A DNA stretch of 21,121 bases from DAOMOP01 sp035444405. GTDB taxonomy: Bacteria > Pseudomonadota > Gammaproteobacteria > Burkholderiales > Rhodocyclaceae. The DNA is taken from the NCBI GenBank assembly GCA_035444405.1, contig DAOMOP010000048.1:1-21121 (forward strand). Reading direction: 5' to 3'. Every line of letters begins with the position of its first letter. The stretch's first letter is position 1. Below the pieces are notes generated by a model. The model saw nothing but the letters and a program-made list of their open reading frames with translations, searched no databases and had not been told where the DNA came from. The position numbers and the translations under genes were made by a program. Shown here in pieces: positions 8,551 to 16,158 of this stretch.

Positions 8551-8889
8551 GTGAGTGTTCATGATCCACGCCGCAGGGCGATGCTGCACGGCGTGCTCGC
8601 AGCCGCCTGCGCGATCGGGATGCCGGCGCTGCTGCCGGGCTGCCGCGCGGAGTCGCCGCCGGTGCAGGGCGGCGCCGGCGGTCGCGCCTCGACGTCGCTG
8701 CTGCCGCCTTCGGTATCGGCGGTGATCGCCAAGCTCAGCCGCGACGAGGCGCACTACCAGGACGAGCCGCACGAGGGCCAGCAGTGCAGCAACTGCCTGC
8801 ACTTCATCGCCGCGTCGAACACCTGCGAGGTCGTCGAAGGCGAGGTCAGCCCCGACGGCTGGTGCATGCTGTGGGCGCGACGGACGTGA
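8551..8889 (+). CDS. High-potential iron-sulfur protein (HiPIP)
   Basis: The 112-residue protein starts at a GTG preceded by GAGAGGA. The four cluster cysteines are Cys79, Cys82, Cys92 and Cys105, spaced C-x2-C-x9-C-x12-C, ending with the family's GWCMLW segment. The leader has an Arg-rich start (RRRAML) compatible with Tat export, which HiPIPs use because the [4Fe-4S] cluster is inserted before export. It also contains LLPGC, so Cys31 could be a lipobox cysteine that would tether the protein to the membrane. HiPIPs carry electrons from bc1 complexes to reaction centres, oxidases or other acceptors. It follows the cupredoxin gene and probably belongs to the same operon. Confidence 0.9.
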   Translation: MSVHDPRRRAMLHGVLAAACAIGMPALLPGCRAESPPVQGGAGGRASTSLLPPSVSAVIAKLSRDEAHYQDEPHEGQQCSNCLHFIAASNTCEVVEGEVSPDGWCMLWARRT

Positions 8890-8891
8890 GT

Positions 8892-8913
8892 GGCCCACAA
8901 GGCGCAGTGGGCT
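8892..8913 (+). terminator. Possible terminator after the HiPIP gene
   Basis: GCCCAC (8893-8898) pairs with GTGGGC (8907-8912) around an 8-base loop, with a G-T pair outside the stem. It starts 3 bases after the stop. No T-tract follows. Confidence 0.35.
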
Positions 8914-9128
8914 GACCGGCCGGCACGGCGCTTTTCGTCGCGGCGCAGTTGTGGCGCGCACGCGTGCCCGGCATGATTATGCGGTGATCGCGTTCGGCGC
9001 CGCCGCGTAACCCGGCGCGGTCGCACGATTGCCGGCATGTCCGGTCCAATCAGCGCAAACAGTGACTGCCGCCATGCAATGCGGCGCCCGCGCGATGTCG
9101 TTTTCCGCACGGTACCGGGAATACACAC

Positions 9129-10073
9129 ATGTTCGGCTTTCTTCAGGGTTTCGCATACGGGCTCGCGGTGTCGTGCGTGCCGTGGTTCGTCATCGGCATG
9201 CTGAATCCGCGCCTTGCGGTGCCGACGGAGCCGCCGAGCCGCTGGGAAGTCATCGTCCGCTACTGGTTCGTCGTACCGTTCATCGTCTTCGTCGTGTGGC
9301 TGACCTCGCTGTGGGGCGGTTTTTCGCCGACGCTCGCCGGATGGCTGGCGGGGCTCGGCGCGATCGCGGTCGAGCTGCCGCTCGAGCGGCGCTGGCGGCG
9401 CTGGCGTGCGGCACGCGAGGCGCGCCTGCGCGAGGCGGCACGCGATGCCCAGGCCGCACGCCAGCGCGCAGTGCTCGAGCGCGAGGCGCGCGAAAGCGGG
9501 GTGCTGGTGCTCGACCCGGCGAACCCGCCGGTCGAGGCCGACGACATCGTGCTGGCGCTGTGCGATGCGAAGCGCCGCCTGCTCGAGGCGCGCCGGCCCG
9601 ATCTGGCGACGCAGGCCGACCGCCTGTACACGCGCTATGCGCACGTGCTCGACGTGCTGCGCGCCAAGTTCGACGAGCGCGAGCTGACCTTCGAGCGCTC
9701 GCAGGGGCTGGTTGCCGAGGTGTGTCGCGGCGCGCTCGACACGCTCGCCGCGATGGCCTCGCTCGCGCGCGGGGTGGCCGGCATCGACGCGGCCTATGTG
9801 CGCCGCCGCCTCGAGCGCGAGGCGCAGCGCCTGAGCGTCGACGCGAGCCAGGCGCTGCGGCGCCGGCTGGAACTGGTCGAGGACACGGAACGGCGCCTGC
9901 GCGAGCTCGCGGCCCGCAACGAGGCCGCGCTGACCGCGCTCGACGACACCGCCGTTGCGGTCGCGCGCGTCGAGACCGGGCGCCCGCAGGCCAAGGTCGC
10001 CGCCGATCAGGCGCTGCAGGACCTGCGCCGCTTCGCCGACAAGGCGGGGCTGTACGGACGGGGAGCGGGATGA
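9129..10073 (+). CDS. Membrane-anchored coiled-coil protein upstream of telA
   Basis: The 314-residue protein has three hydrophobic segments near the N-terminus (about 5-24, 45-62, 68-84), then a long, strongly charged helical region rich in Arg, Glu and Ala from about 90 to the end, with probable coiled coils around 88-130 and 235-290. I do not recognise a catalytic motif. Its place directly before telA recalls the XpaC/TelA gene pairs of other bacteria, and it may be a divergent XpaC-like partner; this rests on position, not on sequence. The ATG at 9129 has a weak SD (GGGA). The upstream 239 bases are noncoding apart from the small stem-loop after the HiPIP gene. Confidence 0.6.
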   Translation: MFGFLQGFAYGLAVSCVPWFVIGMLNPRLAVPTEPPSRWEVIVRYWFVVPFIVFVVWLTSLWGGFSPTLAGWLAGLGAIAVELPLERRWRRWRAAREARLREAARDAQAARQRAVLEREARESGVLVLDPANPPVEADDIVLALCDAKRRLLEARRPDLATQADRLYTRYAHVLDVLRAKFDERELTFERSQGLVAEVCRGALDTLAAMASLARGVAGIDAAYVRRRLEREAQRLSVDASQALRRRLELVEDTERRLRELAARNEAALTALDDTAVAVARVETGRPQAKVAADQALQDLRRFADKAGLYGRGAG

Positions 10074-10079
10074 CGCGCA

Positions 10080-10085
10080 TATAAT
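10080..10085 (+). promoter_or_regulatory. Candidate -10 element (TATAAT) before telA
   Basis: An exact TATAAT lies in the 47-base gap before telA, but no -35 match is found 16-18 bases upstream and there is no extended -10 TG. It could give telA its own transcript or be chance. Confidence 0.3.
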
Positions 10086-10120
10086 GGTCCACGTGTACAA
10101 GCCGGCATGAGAGGATGCTG

Positions 10121-11308
10121 ATGAACGAGGCCGACAACAACGAAACCAATCCCTCCCCGCTCAGCCTGTCGCTGCCGCCCGTCGAGGAGATCGCCCGCGA
10201 GGTCGCGCAGCGCGCTGCCGCGCCGGCCGAGGATCCGGAGCTCGCGAAGCTGGCCGATGCCTTCGTCGCCGAGGTGCTGGCGATGAGCGAGCGCGAGTCG
10301 GCCGCGAGCCGCCAGCGACAGGCCATCGACAGCATGGGGGTCGAGGTGCAGCGCGAGGCCGCGCACCGCAGCGAGATGCTGAAGACGCCGATCCGCAAGC
10401 TCGCCCACCAGGGCGACGAGGGCGGTCCGGTGGCCAAATCGCTGATCGAGCTGCGCGGCAAGATGCAGGAGCTCGACCCGGGGCGGCACGACCTGTCCGA
10501 CGGCGGCATCTCGCGCGCGCTCGCGCTGATCCCGGGTGTGGGCAGCCGCATGCAGCGCTACTTCCACAAGTTCGAGAGCGCGCAGGAAGCGCTCGATGCG
10601 ATCATCCACGATCTGCAGGGCGGCGCCGACATGCTGCGCCGCGACAACCTGACGCTGGCCGACGATCAGGAAGCGCTGCGCCGCCTGCTCGAGCAGCTGC
10701 GACGCCAGATCGATCTCGGGCGCCTGGTCGATCGCCGCCTGGCGGACGCGGTCGCCGAGCGTGACGCGGAGGATCTCGGACGGCGCTTCTTCGAGGAAGA
10801 GCTGATCTTTCCGCTGCGCCAGCGCATCGTCGATCTGCAGCAGCAGCTCGCGGTGTGCCAGCAGGGGGTGCTCGCGCTCGAGGTCATCATCCGCAACAAC
10901 CGCGAGCTGATGCGCGGGGTCGACCGCGCGATCAACGTCACCGTGTCGGCGCTCAACGTCGCCGTGACGGTGGCGCTCGCGCTGGCCAATCAGAAGCTCG
11001 TGCTCGACCGTGTCGAGGCGCTCAACACGACCACCTCCGACCTGATCGCGGGCACCGCCAAGGCCTTGCGCAGCCAGGGCGTGGACATCCAGACGCGCGC
11101 CTCGTCGGCGGTGCTCGACATGCAGCAGCTCGAGCAGGCTTTCGCCGACGTGATCGGCGCGATCGACGAGGTGTCGCGCTATCGCCGCGAAGCGCTGCCG
11201 CAGCTCGACGCGCAGATCGACCGCCTCGAGACGCTCGCCGCCGAAGGCGATCAGGCCATCGAACGGCTCGAGCAGGGCAACGAGGCCCGTCCGCGGACGG
11301 TGCCATGA
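10121..11308 (+). CDS. telA: TelA/KlaA family toxic anion resistance protein
   Basis: The 395-residue protein is helical throughout. It carries landmarks of the TelA family, including 'LIPGVGSRMQRYFHKFESAQ' near 130-150, the 'RQRIVDLQQQLAVCQQGV' region near 230, and 'ALALANQKLVLDRVEALNTTTSDLI' near 290-312. The family was named for plasmid tellurite resistance, but chromosomal copies have wider, poorly defined roles in envelope stress and anion tolerance. No signal peptide or membrane segment is seen, so it is probably cytoplasmic, possibly acting with the membrane protein encoded just upstream. The ATG at 10121 has GAGAGG 6 bases before it; an in-frame ATG at 10115 is the alternative. Confidence 0.85.
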   Translation: MNEADNNETNPSPLSLSLPPVEEIAREVAQRAAAPAEDPELAKLADAFVAEVLAMSERESAASRQRQAIDSMGVEVQREAAHRSEMLKTPIRKLAHQGDEGGPVAKSLIELRGKMQELDPGRHDLSDGGISRALALIPGVGSRMQRYFHKFESAQEALDAIIHDLQGGADMLRRDNLTLADDQEALRRLLEQLRRQIDLGRLVDRRLADAVAERDAEDLGRRFFEEELIFPLRQRIVDLQQQLAVCQQGVLALEVIIRNNRELMRGVDRAINVTVSALNVAVTVALALANQKLVLDRVEALNTTTSDLIAGTAKALRSQGVDIQTRASSAVLDMQQLEQAFADVIGAIDEVSRYRREALPQLDAQIDRLETLAAEGDQAIERLEQGNEARPRTVP

Positions 11309-11399
11309 CGGCGGGCCGGCCGTGCGCGAGGCTGCCGGATCGGCGCGCCCGATCGGCACGCAAGCGCGCGCAGCGGGCGTCGTGCGCCGCCGCGACGCG

Positions 11400-11903
11400 A
11401 TGACCGCCACCGGCGACGCCGCCGCGCCGGCCGCGCGCGATGCGCCCGAAGTCGTAATCGTGATCGAGATCCCGCGCGGCAGCTTCGTCAAGCGCGGCTC
11501 GACCGGGTGCATCGACTTCGTGTCGCCGCTGCCGTGCCCGTTCAATTACGGTTCGGTGCCGACGCACATCGGCCTCGAAGGCGATCTGCTCGACGCGGTG
11601 GTGCTCGGCCCGCGCCTGTCCGCCGGCACCACGCTGCGGCTGCGCGCGTGGGGGGCGGTGACGCTGTGCGACCGCGGCATGATCGACGACAAGCTCGTCT
11701 GCAGCGCGCGCCCGCTCACCAGCGCGCAGCGGCGGCAGGTGCTGCGATTCTTCCGCTTCTATGCGTGGTGCAAGGGCTTGCTGAACCTGTGGCGCCGCCG
11801 CCCGGGGCGCAACGCCTGCGAAGGCTGGCGCGCGGCGGACGAGGCGATCGCGCGTGCGCGGCCGCGCGACGCCACGTGGCAGGGGCCGCCGGTCGAGTTC
11901 TGA
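11400..11903 (+). CDS. Inorganic pyrophosphatase-like protein with altered active site
   Basis: The roughly 167-residue product keeps the class I pyrophosphatase layout: EIPRGSFVKRG at the start, then CPFNYGSVP (the PxNYGxIP region), EGDLLDAVVLG for the D-x-D-P-x-D-x signature, and DRGMIDDKLV for the DExxxDxK segment. The first Asp of the signature is Glu, the Pro is Leu, and the Asp-Glu pair reads Asp-Arg, so catalysis on pyrophosphate is uncertain. The 'FFRFYAWCKGLLNLWRRRPGR' type C-terminus is unlike standard enzymes. The start is unclear: the ATG at 11400 lacks an SD, and a GTG at 11322 would add 26 residues. It lies between telA and a methyltransferase gene in an apparent operon. Confidence 0.7.
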   Translation: MTATGDAAAPAARDAPEVVIVIEIPRGSFVKRGSTGCIDFVSPLPCPFNYGSVPTHIGLEGDLLDAVVLGPRLSAGTTLRLRAWGAVTLCDRGMIDDKLVCSARPLTSAQRRQVLRFFRFYAWCKGLLNLWRRRPGRNACEGWRAADEAIARARPRDATWQGPPVEF

Positions 11904-11928
11904 CCCGCTGCGCGGGCACGAGGGGACG

Positions 11929-13071
11929 ATGAACACGAAGACGGTCATCTCGTGGCGCGAGGGCGGCGTGCCGCACTGCGCGCTGTGGCGCTCGGAGCGC
12001 GGCGCGCCGTTGCCACGCCGCGTCGTCGTCGCCGACGACCGCATCAATGCCGACGCCGCCTACCGCCTCGCCTGCGAGGGCACGGCGCTGCTGTGGCGCG
12101 GCGATTTCCACAATGCGCGGCAGCTGCTGCAGGCGCTCGCACGCCGTGCCGAGCGCAGCCTGCGCAAGGCCGCCGCGACGCCGGCCGCGACACCGCGCGA
12201 TGCCTTCAACCGCCACCGCCAGCAGCAGGCGCAGCGCGCGCGCACCCTCGGCATGCTGCTGGTGCCGTTCGAAGCCGACTACCGCCTGCCGCTGCGCCGT
12301 GCGCCGGATGTGCGGCAGGCGTGCGAGGAGGCTTACGGGCCCGCGGGCGAGCCCTTCGTCGTCGCGCTGCGCGAGCTGCAGGGCGTGATCGGTGCGCACG
12401 AATGGCGGCGCAAGGGGGTGGAGGTGCCGGCGCTCGGTGCGCGCATCCATCCGCACTACGGCGTGTATTCGCCGCTGCGCGGCGAATACGTGGACCTCGT
12501 CGCCACGGCGCCACTGCCACCACTGGCGGCGGGCAGCCGCGCCTTCGACATCGGCACCGGCACCGGCGTGCTCGCGGCGCTGCTCGCGCGCCGCGGACTG
12601 CCCCGCATCGTCGCGACCGACCAGGACGCGCGTGCGCTCGCATGCGCGCGCGACAACCTCGAACGCCTCGGCGTGGCCGAGCGTGTCGAGCTGGTGCGGG
12701 CCGACCTCTTTCCGCCCGGACGCGCGTCGCTCGCCGTGTGCAATCCGCCGTGGCTGCCGGCGCGCCCGAGCGCGCCGGTCGAGCATGCCGTCTATGACCC
12801 GGACAGCCGCATGCTGCACGGCTTTCTCGGCGGCCTCGCGGCGCATCTGGAGGTCGGCGGCGAAGGCTGGCTGATCCTGTCGGACCTGGCCGAGCACCTG
12901 GGCCTGCGCTCGCGCGACGAGCTGCTCGCGATGATCGCCGCGGGCGGTCTTCGCGTCGTTGCGCGCGCCGACATCCGCCCGCGCCACCCCAAGGCTGCCG
13001 ACGCCGGCGATCCGCTGCACGCCGCGCGCGCGGCCGAGCTCACCTCGCTGTGGCGGCTCGCGCACGCGTAG
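11929..13071 (+). CDS. Class I SAM-dependent methyltransferase (PrmC/HemK-like)
   Basis: The 380-residue protein has a C-terminal Rossmann methyltransferase domain. Motif I is FDIGTGTGVLAALLARRG (about 206-223), the acidic residue that binds the SAM ribose is Asp231 (VATDQD), and motif IV is CNPPW (271-275). The NPPW form, like NPPY, is typical of N-methyltransferases acting on amide or amino nitrogens of proteins or nucleic acids. The N-terminal 200 residues match no domain I can name, though 'HPHYGVYSPLRGEYVDL' resembles the region just before motif I in related enzymes. GAGGGGACG precedes the ATG at 11929, 25 bases after the previous stop. The substrate is unknown. Confidence 0.82.
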   Translation: MNTKTVISWREGGVPHCALWRSERGAPLPRRVVVADDRINADAAYRLACEGTALLWRGDFHNARQLLQALARRAERSLRKAAATPAATPRDAFNRHRQQQAQRARTLGMLLVPFEADYRLPLRRAPDVRQACEEAYGPAGEPFVVALRELQGVIGAHEWRRKGVEVPALGARIHPHYGVYSPLRGEYVDLVATAPLPPLAAGSRAFDIGTGTGVLAALLARRGLPRIVATDQDARALACARDNLERLGVAERVELVRADLFPPGRASLAVCNPPWLPARPSAPVEHAVYDPDSRMLHGFLGGLAAHLEVGGEGWLILSDLAEHLGLRSRDELLAMIAAGGLRVVARADIRPRHPKAADAGDPLHAARAAELTSLWRLAHA

Positions 13072-13184
13072 CCGGTCGCCACCTCGTTGCCGCGCCCCGG
13101 CGGCTATGCGACCATCCGCATGGAATTGCCGGGATCGCCGCGCGCCGTATCACTCGGCACGGTGGTGTGAAAAAGGATGCCTGC

Positions 13185-14630
13185 ATGGACGAAAACGAAC
13201 GTGTGATCCTGCTCGTCGTCGGCGAGTGGGTCCTGCGTCTCGGCACGGTCGCGCTGGTGCTGCTGCGGCCCAATGCGCGCAGCGCCAGCTCGCTGACCTG
13301 GATCGTCGTCATCCTCGCGCTGCCGCTGTTCGGGCCGCTGTTGTTTCTCGCCTTCGGCTTCACGCGCCTGCCGCGCAGCCGCATCCGCCGCTACCGCGAG
13401 CTGGTCGCGCGCATCGAGAAGCCCGAGCTCAAGGCCGCCCATGCGGTGGCGGTGCAGGCCGGCCGCCTGTCGCACGACGACCGCAACCTCGCACTGCTGG
13501 CCGAGTCCTTCGGGGCGTCGCCGGCGGTCGGCGGCAACGCGATCGAGCTGATGGGCGACACCGAGGTGGTCATCGCGCGCATGGCCGCCGACATCGACGC
13601 GGCGCGCGAGCACTGCCATCTGCTCTTCTACATCTACCTCGACGACGACAGCGGCACGCGCGTCGCCGAGAGCCTGCTCGCCGCGGCCGCGCGCGGGGTG
13701 ACCTGCCGCCTGCTCGTCGATGCGATCGGCTCGCGGCCCTTCCTGCGCTCGCCCCTGTGCCGGCGCCTGCGCGCGGGCGGGGTGCGCGTCGCGGCCGCGC
13801 TGCCGGTCAATCCGGTGCGCGCGCTGTTCTCGCGCATCGACCTGCGCAATCACCGCAAGATCATGGTCGTCGACCGCGAGATCGGCTACACCGGCAGCCA
13901 GAACATCGCCAACGCGGACTTCGCGCCGAAGGCGCGCTACGCGCCGTGGGTCGATGCGATGGTGCGCATCACCGGGCCGGCGGTGCACGACCTGCAGACG
14001 CTGTTCGTCGAGGACTGGTTTCTCGACACGCACGAGTCGCTCGACGTGCTGCTCGGCCATCTGCCCGCACCGCATGCGGACGGCGTCGCGGTGCAGGTGT
14101 TCGCGGCCGGACCGACGCGGCCGGCCGACATGATGCGCACGCTGGTGCAGGCGGCGATGCAGATGGCGCGCCACGAGCTCGTGCTGACGACGCCGTACTT
14201 CGTGCCCGACGAGGCGCTCGTGTCGACGCTCGCGACCGGCGCGCGCTGCGGCACCAAGGTCACGCTGATCGTGCCCGAGCGCAACGACTCGCGCCTGGTC
14301 GCGCTGGCGAGCCGTTCGTACTACGGCACGCTGCTCGAGGCCGGCGTGCGCATCCTCGAGTTTCGCGGCGGCCTGCTGCACGCGAAGACGCTGACCATCG
14401 ACGGCCACGTCGCGATGATGACCTCGGCGAACATCGACCGCCGTTCGCTCGACATCAACTTCGAAGCCGGCATCGTCGTCTACGACGGCGACTTCGCGCG
14501 CCAGCTGCGTACGCTGCAGGCGCGCTACATGGCTTCTTCGCACGCGGTCGATGCGCGCGCGTGGAAGCACCGTCCGGTGCTCGCGCGTCTGTCGGAGAAC
14601 GGCGCGGCGCTGCTCGCGCCGCTGCTCTGA
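13185..14630 (+). CDS. cls: Cardiolipin synthase (phospholipase D superfamily)
   Basis: The 481-residue protein has two N-terminal membrane helices (about 7-27 and 37-58), the usual anchor of bacterial cardiolipin synthases, and two HKD motifs: His223-Lys225-Asp230 (NHRKIMVVD) and His399-Lys401-Asp406 (LHAKTLTID). Both have the conserved following GSxN/SANID segments. The enzyme condenses two phosphatidylglycerol molecules, or related lipids, into cardiolipin at the inner membrane. Length matches ClsA-type enzymes (about 480). The ATG at 13185 sits 9 bases after AAGG and directly before the first membrane helix. It converges with yceI, with only 8 bases between the stops. Confidence 0.9.
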   Translation: MDENERVILLVVGEWVLRLGTVALVLLRPNARSASSLTWIVVILALPLFGPLLFLAFGFTRLPRSRIRRYRELVARIEKPELKAAHAVAVQAGRLSHDDRNLALLAESFGASPAVGGNAIELMGDTEVVIARMAADIDAAREHCHLLFYIYLDDDSGTRVAESLLAAAARGVTCRLLVDAIGSRPFLRSPLCRRLRAGGVRVAAALPVNPVRALFSRIDLRNHRKIMVVDREIGYTGSQNIANADFAPKARYAPWVDAMVRITGPAVHDLQTLFVEDWFLDTHESLDVLLGHLPAPHADGVAVQVFAAGPTRPADMMRTLVQAAMQMARHELVLTTPYFVPDEALVSTLATGARCGTKVTLIVPERNDSRLVALASRSYYGTLLEAGVRILEFRGGLLHAKTLTIDGHVAMMTSANIDRRSLDINFEAGIVVYDGDFARQLRTLQARYMASSHAVDARAWKHRPVLARLSENGAALLAPLL

Positions 14631-14638
14631 CGCGGGTG

Positions 14639-15217
14639 CTACTTGCGCACGCCTTCGACCGTCAGCGTCAGCTCGACCTCGCGCGCGGCCGGGCCGAGGT
14701 CGTAGTCGATGCCGAAGTCGGCGAGCGCGAAGCGCGTGCGACCCTCGAAGCCGCGGCGATAACCGCCCCACGGGTCCGGCCCGTGGCCGACGTGCGCGAC
14801 CTCGATCGTGATCGGCCGGGTCACGCCGTGCAGCGTCAGCTCGCCGCTCAGCACCGCGCGATCGTCGCCCTGCGGTTCGAGGCCGGTGCCGACGAAGGTC
14901 GCATTCGGGAAGCGCCGGACGTCGAGAAAGTCGTCGCTGCGCAGGTGGCGGTCGCGCTCGGCGTGGTTGGTGTCGACGCTGGCGGTGTCGATCGTGACGT
15001 TCGCGATCGAGTTGGCCGGGTTCTGCTCGTCGAAGGCGAACTCGCCCTCGAAGCGGTTGAAGCGCCCCTGCACCCAGGCGATGCCGAGGTGGCTGACGCG
15101 GAAGTGGATGAACGAATGCTCGGGGTCGATGCGGAATTCCTCCGCCGCCAGCGCGGGCAGTGCCGGCAGGCCGAGGATCGCGGCGAACAGCACGGCGATC
15201 AGCGCGTTCTTCTTCAT
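14639..15217 (-). CDS. YceI family periplasmic protein
   Basis: The 192-residue protein has a signal peptide (MKKNALIAVLF, cleavage near ALA-AE at residues 23-25) and a single YceI lipocalin-like beta-barrel. Family landmarks include FRIDPEHSFIHFRVSHLG, 'RFNRFEGEFAFDEQNP', 'SDDFLDVRRFPNATF' and 'SGELTLHGVTRPI'. YceI proteins bind isoprenoid-type lipids in the periplasm, and the physiological ligand is often unknown. An SD of AGGAGGG precedes the ATG. It lies 25 bases downstream of the cytochrome b561 gene on the same strand; this b561-yceI pairing is common in proteobacteria and points to a joint membrane redox or isoprenoid quinone-related task. Confidence 0.92.
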   Translation of the reverse strand: MKKNALIAVLFAAILGLPALPALAAEEFRIDPEHSFIHFRVSHLGIAWVQGRFNRFEGEFAFDEQNPANSIANVTIDTASVDTNHAERDRHLRSDDFLDVRRFPNATFVGTGLEPQGDDRAVLSGELTLHGVTRPITIEVAHVGHGPDPWGGYRRGFEGRTRFALADFGIDYDLGPAAREVELTLTVEGVRK

Positions 15218-15242
15218 TGTGCCCTCCTTGTCACGGTTGGAG

Positions 15243-15797
15243 TCATTGCGGGCGCTGCGGACGCAGCATGCGTCGCAGCGTGGCGTCGCGATCGACGAAG
15301 TGGTGCTTCAGTGCGCCGGCGACATGCAGCGCGACCACTGCGACGAGCACGAGCGCGAGGACGAAATGCGCGTCGCCGGCGACGTCCTCTTGACCCGGAA
15401 TCGCGGTGATGGTTGCCGGCAGCTCGAACCAGCCGAACACCGACACCGCGTGCCCGTCGGCCGTCGACATCAGATAGCCGCTCGCCGTCACCGCGAACAG
15501 CAGCACGTACATCGCCGCGTGCGTGATGGCCGCGAGCCGCTGCTCCCAGGCGGCATGGGTGGCCAGCGCCTGCGGTTGCGGGTTGGCGAGGCGCCACAGC
15601 AGGCGTGCCACGACCGCGATGAACACCAGCACGCCGATGCTGCGGTGGATGAAGGGCAGGCGGTGGTACAGCGGGTCGTAGTAGCTCAGCGTCGTCATGT
15701 ACAGGCCGAGCGGCACGAGGCCCAGCACAACCAGTGCGGTGACCCAGTGCAGCGTGATGCTGACCCAGCCGAAACTCCGGTTGCTGTCGCGCAGCAT
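15243..15797 (-). CDS. Cytochrome b561 family membrane protein
   Basis: The 184-residue protein has four membrane helices (about 13-34, 50-70, 92-110, 143-163). Candidate haem ligands sit at helix positions: His17 (TLHW), His51 (FIHRS), His93 (ITHAAMY), His144 (DAHF) and His158 (VALHVAG), fitting a two-haem b561 with bis-His ligation. It should move electrons between the quinone pool and a periplasmic partner. The start at 15795-15797 was chosen because the family's first helix follows directly; upstream codons give no sensible extension. AAAGGGG lies 12 bases before the start, a loosely spaced SD, and a strong GC-rich hairpin sits just before it. yceI follows in the same operon. Confidence 0.88.
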   Translation of the reverse strand: MLRDSNRSFGWVSITLHWVTALVVLGLVPLGLYMTTLSYYDPLYHRLPFIHRSIGVLVFIAVVARLLWRLANPQPQALATHAAWEQRLAAITHAAMYVLLFAVTASGYLMSTADGHAVSVFGWFELPATITAIPGQEDVAGDAHFVLALVLVAVVALHVAGALKHHFVDRDATLRRMLRPQRPQ

Positions 15798-15816
15798 GAC
15801 TGTCGATCGCCCCTTT

Positions 15817-15836
15817 GCGCGGCGCCATCGCCGCGC
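15817..15836 (-). repeat. GC-rich hairpin in the b561 leader
   Basis: GCGCGGCG (15817-15824) and CGCCGCGC (15829-15836) are perfect inverted repeats around a 4-base loop. In the minus-strand transcript the hairpin lies directly before the AAAGGGG ribosome-binding candidate of the b561 gene, so it could affect translation. The effect is inferred. Confidence 0.4.
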
Positions 15837-15868
15837 GTGCTTCGATGACTGGTTCTGATCATCACTTC

Positions 15869-15885
15869 GAATGGCCGTTCCATTC
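15869..15885. repeat. Inverted repeat GAATGG-N5-CCATTC
   Basis: A perfect 6-bp dyad with a 5-base spacer lies 72 bp upstream of the b561 start and 274 bp upstream of sorA. The size and placement suit a regulator site, but no regulator is identified. Confidence 0.3.
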
Positions 15886-16146
15886 ACGCGGTACCGCTGC
15901 GCAAGGCGATATCGCTCGAGAATGCGTCGACAGGGCGGATTCACGCTGGCAACTGCTCGTGTTCCAACCTATTTTTACATTGCCCCCAACTGCAAAGGGT
16001 CCGGTGCTTTCAGGGGGGATGGCATTGCGACGCGCTGCGACCGTCATCGACTGTTGCCGGGACCGCGACTGCGCCGGACCCGCTGGGTGTAAGCCACGGC
16101 TGCAGCAGTGGGCGCGAGGGCGATGAACCGCATGACCATTGGGACA

Positions 16147-16154
16147 GAGGAGGT
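16147..16154 (+). promoter_or_regulatory. Ribosome binding site deciding the sorA start
   Basis: GAGGAGGT lies 4 bases before the ATG at 16159. This favours that codon over the in-frame ATGs at 16123 and 16132, which have no SD. Confidence 0.8.
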
Positions 16155-16158
16155 CGAT

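Larger units (their letters stand above)
15798..16158. other. Divergent intergenic region, b561 / sorA
   Basis: These 361 bases hold an 8-bp hairpin (15817-15836), a 6-bp inverted repeat (15869-15885), and an AT-rich stretch at about 15964-15980 (CCTATTTTTACATTG) that probably belongs to a promoter, though no well-matched -35/-10 pair can be fixed. Nothing else could be named. Confidence 0.5.

Noticed and set aside
12959..15409. An 816-codon plus-strand open frame
   Set aside because: It is Arg/Ala/Pro-rich, overlaps the well-supported methyltransferase, cardiolipin synthase, yceI and b561 genes, and shows no domain.
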